From: Dehalococcoidia bacterium
Lineage (GTDB): Bacteria; Chloroflexota; Dehalococcoidia; Dehalococcoidales; RBG-16-60-22
Direction of reading: 5' to 3'
Length of the DNA: 6,956 bases
Assembly: GCA_030605045.1 (NCBI GenBank)
Contig: JAUWBK010000063.1
Coordinates: 1-6,956 of the forward strand
Shown: one piece after another, positions 4,658-6,956 of the stretch
How positions within the stretch are numbered: the first letter of the stretch is position 1
How the letters are laid out: each line of letters begins with the position of its first letter
Notes under the pieces: model-generated
Database searches by the model: none
The model's input: only the letters and a program-made list of their open reading frames with translations
Told to the model about the DNA's origin: nothing
Made by a program: the position numbers and the translations under genes

Positions 4658-6956
4658 ATGTTTACTCACCTCCATGTCCATACCGAATATAGTCTACTTG
4701 ACGGCATGTGCCGCATTCCGCAACTGGTATCGCGAGCCAAAGAGCTGGGTATGGACAGCATGGCGATTACCGACCATGGCGCAATGTTTGGCGTCATCGA
4801 GTTTTACCAGGCCGCTGGGGAGGTGGGGATAAAGCCGATTATCGGCTGCGAGATTTATCTCGCTCAAGGCAGCCGCTTCAGTCGTGAGCCTGGTGGTAAA
4901 AACAATTACCACCTCATCGTCCTCGCCAAAAATCAGACCGGATATCAAAATCTAATTCAGCTCATCACCAAGGCACATCTTGAGAGTTTCTACTATAAAC
5001 CGAGGGTTGATAAAGAACTTCTGGAGCAATATCACGACGGTCTTATTGCCCTTACCAGCTGTATCGTTGGTGAGGTTCCCCAGCTTATTCGTGATGGGCG
5101 TCTTGAAGAGGCGAAACAGGCCGCCTTGTGGTACCAGCAAACCTTTGGTGATTTCTACCTGGAAGTGCAGCGACATCCCATCCCCGAGCTGGAACAACTC
5201 AACCAGGCGCTCATTGCCATAAGCCGTGAGCTTGATATTCCCCTGGTGGCGACTAATGACGTCCACTATATCAATCGTGAGGATGCCTCGGCCCACGACC
5301 TGCTGCTGTGCATTGGCACTAATGCTTCCGTCCACGATGACAAGCGACTGAAGATGCCTGGAGACTTCTTCTACCTTAAGAGTACGGAGGAGATGGCCGA
5401 GCTTTACCGTGATATCCCTGAGGCGCTGGAGAACACCCGGCGCATTGCTGAGATGTGTGACCTCAAGCTCGAGTTTGGGCGCCTTCATCTGCCGGAGATG
5501 GAGCTGCCGGAAGGAAAAACGGCGGACCAGTTTCTGGCTGAACTCTGTCACCAGAATCTGCACCATTTTTACCCCCAGCCCACCCCGGAGATAGAGCAGC
5601 GGCTTGACTATGAATTGGAAGTGATAAGGAAGACCCAGTTTGCCAACTATTTCCTGGTTGTCTGGGATATCATCTCCTTTGCCAAAAAACGCAATATCCT
5701 GTTTGGCGTTCGGGGTAGTGCCGCCGCCAGCATTGTCCTTCACTGCTTGGGTATTACTGCCGTTGACCCTATTGAGCATAAACTTGTCTTTGAGCACTTT
5801 CTCAATCTAGAGCGTCAGGAAATGCCGGATATCGATTTGGATTTTCAGGACGACCGTCGTGACGAGGTCATTGCCTACGTCTCGCAGAAGTACGGGCAAG
5901 ACCATGTTGCCCAGATTATTACCTTCGGCACGCTGGGTGCCAAGGCTGCCATCAGGGATGTCGGTCGGGCATTGGGTATGACCTATAGTGATGTTGACCG
6001 TGTTGCCCGGCTGGTCCCTTATTCACCGACCATGACCCTGAGCCGAGCCCTCAGTGAGAATAACGAACTCAGGAATATTTATGAGGAAGACCCCATAATT
6101 CGCAACCTGGTTGACTCCGCCAGGAGGGTGGAAGGTATCGCCCGCCATGCCAGCACTCATGCCGCCGGTGTTGTTATCTCTAAAGAACCGCTCGCCAGGT
6201 ATGTCCCGCTGCAGTGGGGAAGCAAGGTTAACGGTCAGGAATCAGTGATGACCCAGTTCTCCATGGAGGATATTGCCCAGATTGGTCTGTTGATAATGGA
6301 CTTTCTTGGCCTGGCTAACCTCACCATCTTGGGTAAGGCAAAAGAGATTATCTACCAGAACCACGGTGTTGATATTGACCTGCATAATATCCCGATGGAT
6401 GATGCCAAGACCTTTGACCTGCTATCCTCAGGGGAAACTACCGGTGTATTTCAACTGGAGGGGGCGGGTATGCGCCGCTATATCAAGGAGCTTAAGCCAA
6501 CCACCTTCAACGATATTGCTGCCATGGTGGCTTTGTATCGCCCTGGACCTATGGAGCATATCCCGACCTTCATCGACGCTAAGCACGGTCGTCAGCCCAT
6601 CCGCTATCCCCACCCCGCCCTGGCCAGTATTCTTGAGGAAACCCATGGTGTGATTGTTTATCAGGACCAGGTGCTGTTTATTGTGCAGACCTTTGCTGGC
6701 TATAGCCTGGGACAGGCTGATATCTTCCGCAAGGCAATGGGTAAGAAGATTCCCGAGGTTATGAAGAAGGAAAGGCGCAACTTTATTGCCGGGGCTAAGA
6801 AAAATGGATTCTCACCCGGGATAGCAGCTGAGGTCTTTGCCCTCATTGAGCCCTTCGCCGGCTACGCCTTCAATAAGGCTCACAGTGTGAGTTATGCCCT
6901 CATCGCCTATCAAACCGCCTATCTCAAGGCAAACTACCCGGCAGAATATATGGCTG
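4658..6956 (+). CDS. dnaE: DNA polymerase III alpha subunit, first 766 residues; runs off the right edge
   Basis: This is the replicative C-family polymerase. Residues 1-280 are the PHP domain: HLHVHTEYSLLDG (4-16), AITDHGAMFG (36-45), GCEIY (63-67), NYHLIVLA (83-90), C135, H173 and TNDVHY (199-204). All nine expected metal ligands appear present (H6, H8, D15, H40, E65, H85, C135, D201, H203), unlike in E. coli. The polymerase core has GVRGSAAAS (350-358), the PDIDLDF aspartate cluster (390-396), IITFGTLGAKAAIRDVGRAL, HASTHAAGVVIS, the third catalytic aspartate in MDFLG (D548), GVFQLEGAGM, ALYRPGPMEHIP, YQDQV, FRKAMGKK and FNKAHSVSYALIAYQTAYLK. A full DnaE is about 1,100-1,200 residues, so roughly a third (beta-binding, OB fold) lies beyond the edge. 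ATG 4658 is the only possible start: an in-frame TAA ends at 4648. The GAGGG ribosome site is close (2-3 bases). No frameshift or stop interrupts the frame. Confidence 0.97.
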   Translation, partial: MFTHLHVHTEYSLLDGMCRIPQLVSRAKELGMDSMAITDHGAMFGVIEFYQAAGEVGIKPIIGCEIYLAQGSRFSREPGGKNNYHLIVLAKNQTGYQNLIQLITKAHLESFYYKPRVDKELLEQYHDGLIALTSCIVGEVPQLIRDGRLEEAKQAALWYQQTFGDFYLEVQRHPIPELEQLNQALIAISRELDIPLVATNDVHYINREDASAHDLLLCIGTNASVHDDKRLKMPGDFFYLKSTEEMAELYRDIPEALENTRRIAEMCDLKLEFGRLHLPEMELPEGKTADQFLAELCHQNLHHFYPQPTPEIEQRLDYELEVIRKTQFANYFLVVWDIISFAKKRNILFGVRGSAAASIVLHCLGITAVDPIEHKLVFEHFLNLERQEMPDIDLDFQDDRRDEVIAYVSQKYGQDHVAQIITFGTLGAKAAIRDVGRALGMTYSDVDRVARLVPYSPTMTLSRALSENNELRNIYEEDPIIRNLVDSARRVEGIARHASTHAAGVVISKEPLARYVPLQWGSKVNGQESVMTQFSMEDIAQIGLLIMDFLGLANLTILGKAKEIIYQNHGVDIDLHNIPMDDAKTFDLLSSGETTGVFQLEGAGMRRYIKELKPTTFNDIAAMVALYRPGPMEHIPTFIDAKHGRQPIRYPHPALASILEETHGVIVYQDQVLFIVQTFAGYSLGQADIFRKAMGKKIPEVMKKERRNFIAGAKKNGFSPGIAAEVFALIEPFAGYAFNKAHSVSYALIAYQTAYLKANYPAEYMA

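Noticed and set aside
4952..5797. Minus-strand open frame of 281 codons
   Set aside because: It lies wholly antisense to dnaE, whose protein sequence is unmistakable in this stretch; long antisense frames are common opposite such genes.
1..6956. CRISPR array, insertion sequence or other mobile element inside the window
   Set aside because: No spaced repeat series, transposase or terminal inverted repeats were seen; the only repeats found are the paired tRNA-Val genes.

Overview
The window looks like chromosomal DNA of a bacterium of the Chloroflexota, most likely class Dehalococcoidia. This is an inference. It rests on the DnaE sequence (an opening HLHVHTEYSLLDG block, an unusual GVRGSAAAS loop), on a tyrosine recombinase of a type I associate with Dehalococcoides-like genomes, and on a corrinoid methyltransferase pair. 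No database search was possible.

Left part (1-2817, all on the minus strand). Reading leftwards from 2857, a strong sigma70-like promoter precedes a tRNA-Val(GAC) gene. A corrinoid protein gene follows, then a uroporphyrinogen-decarboxylase-like (UroD-like) methyltransferase gene. After a 163-base spacer holding a second promoter comes a compact tRNA operon: Leu(CAG), Arg(GCG), Val(TAC). Next, 134 bases below the last tRNA, is the 5' part of a tyrosine recombinase gene that runs off the left edge. An integrase next to the 3' end of a tRNA gene is the usual layout of a genomic island edge, so the island would lie left of about position 400.

Middle (2818-4546). Two membrane protein genes converge and overlap by 37 bases at their 3' ends. 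One is an unrecognised 304-residue protein with one N-terminal and three C-terminal membrane segments around a large acidic outer domain. The other is a DUF1461/TIGR01906-type protein with a TTG start.

Right part (4547-6956). A 111-base divergent spacer separates the DUF1461 gene from dnaE, the replicative DNA polymerase III alpha subunit. The window holds its first 766 residues, including the PHP domain and the three catalytic aspartates, and ends before the C-terminal part.

Functionally, the corrinoid protein and UroD-like protein probably act together: the methyltransferase would load a methyl group from an unknown methylated donor onto the protein-bound corrinoid. The partner that passes the methyl group on, and the reductive activator, are not in the window. 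I do not see a clearly new multi-gene system. The items most worth a second look are the island edge, the UroD-like enzyme lacking the HxC zinc motif, the tRNA that appears to head the corrinoid operon, and the tRNA anomalies (G34 Arg anticodon, U51-U63 mismatch).
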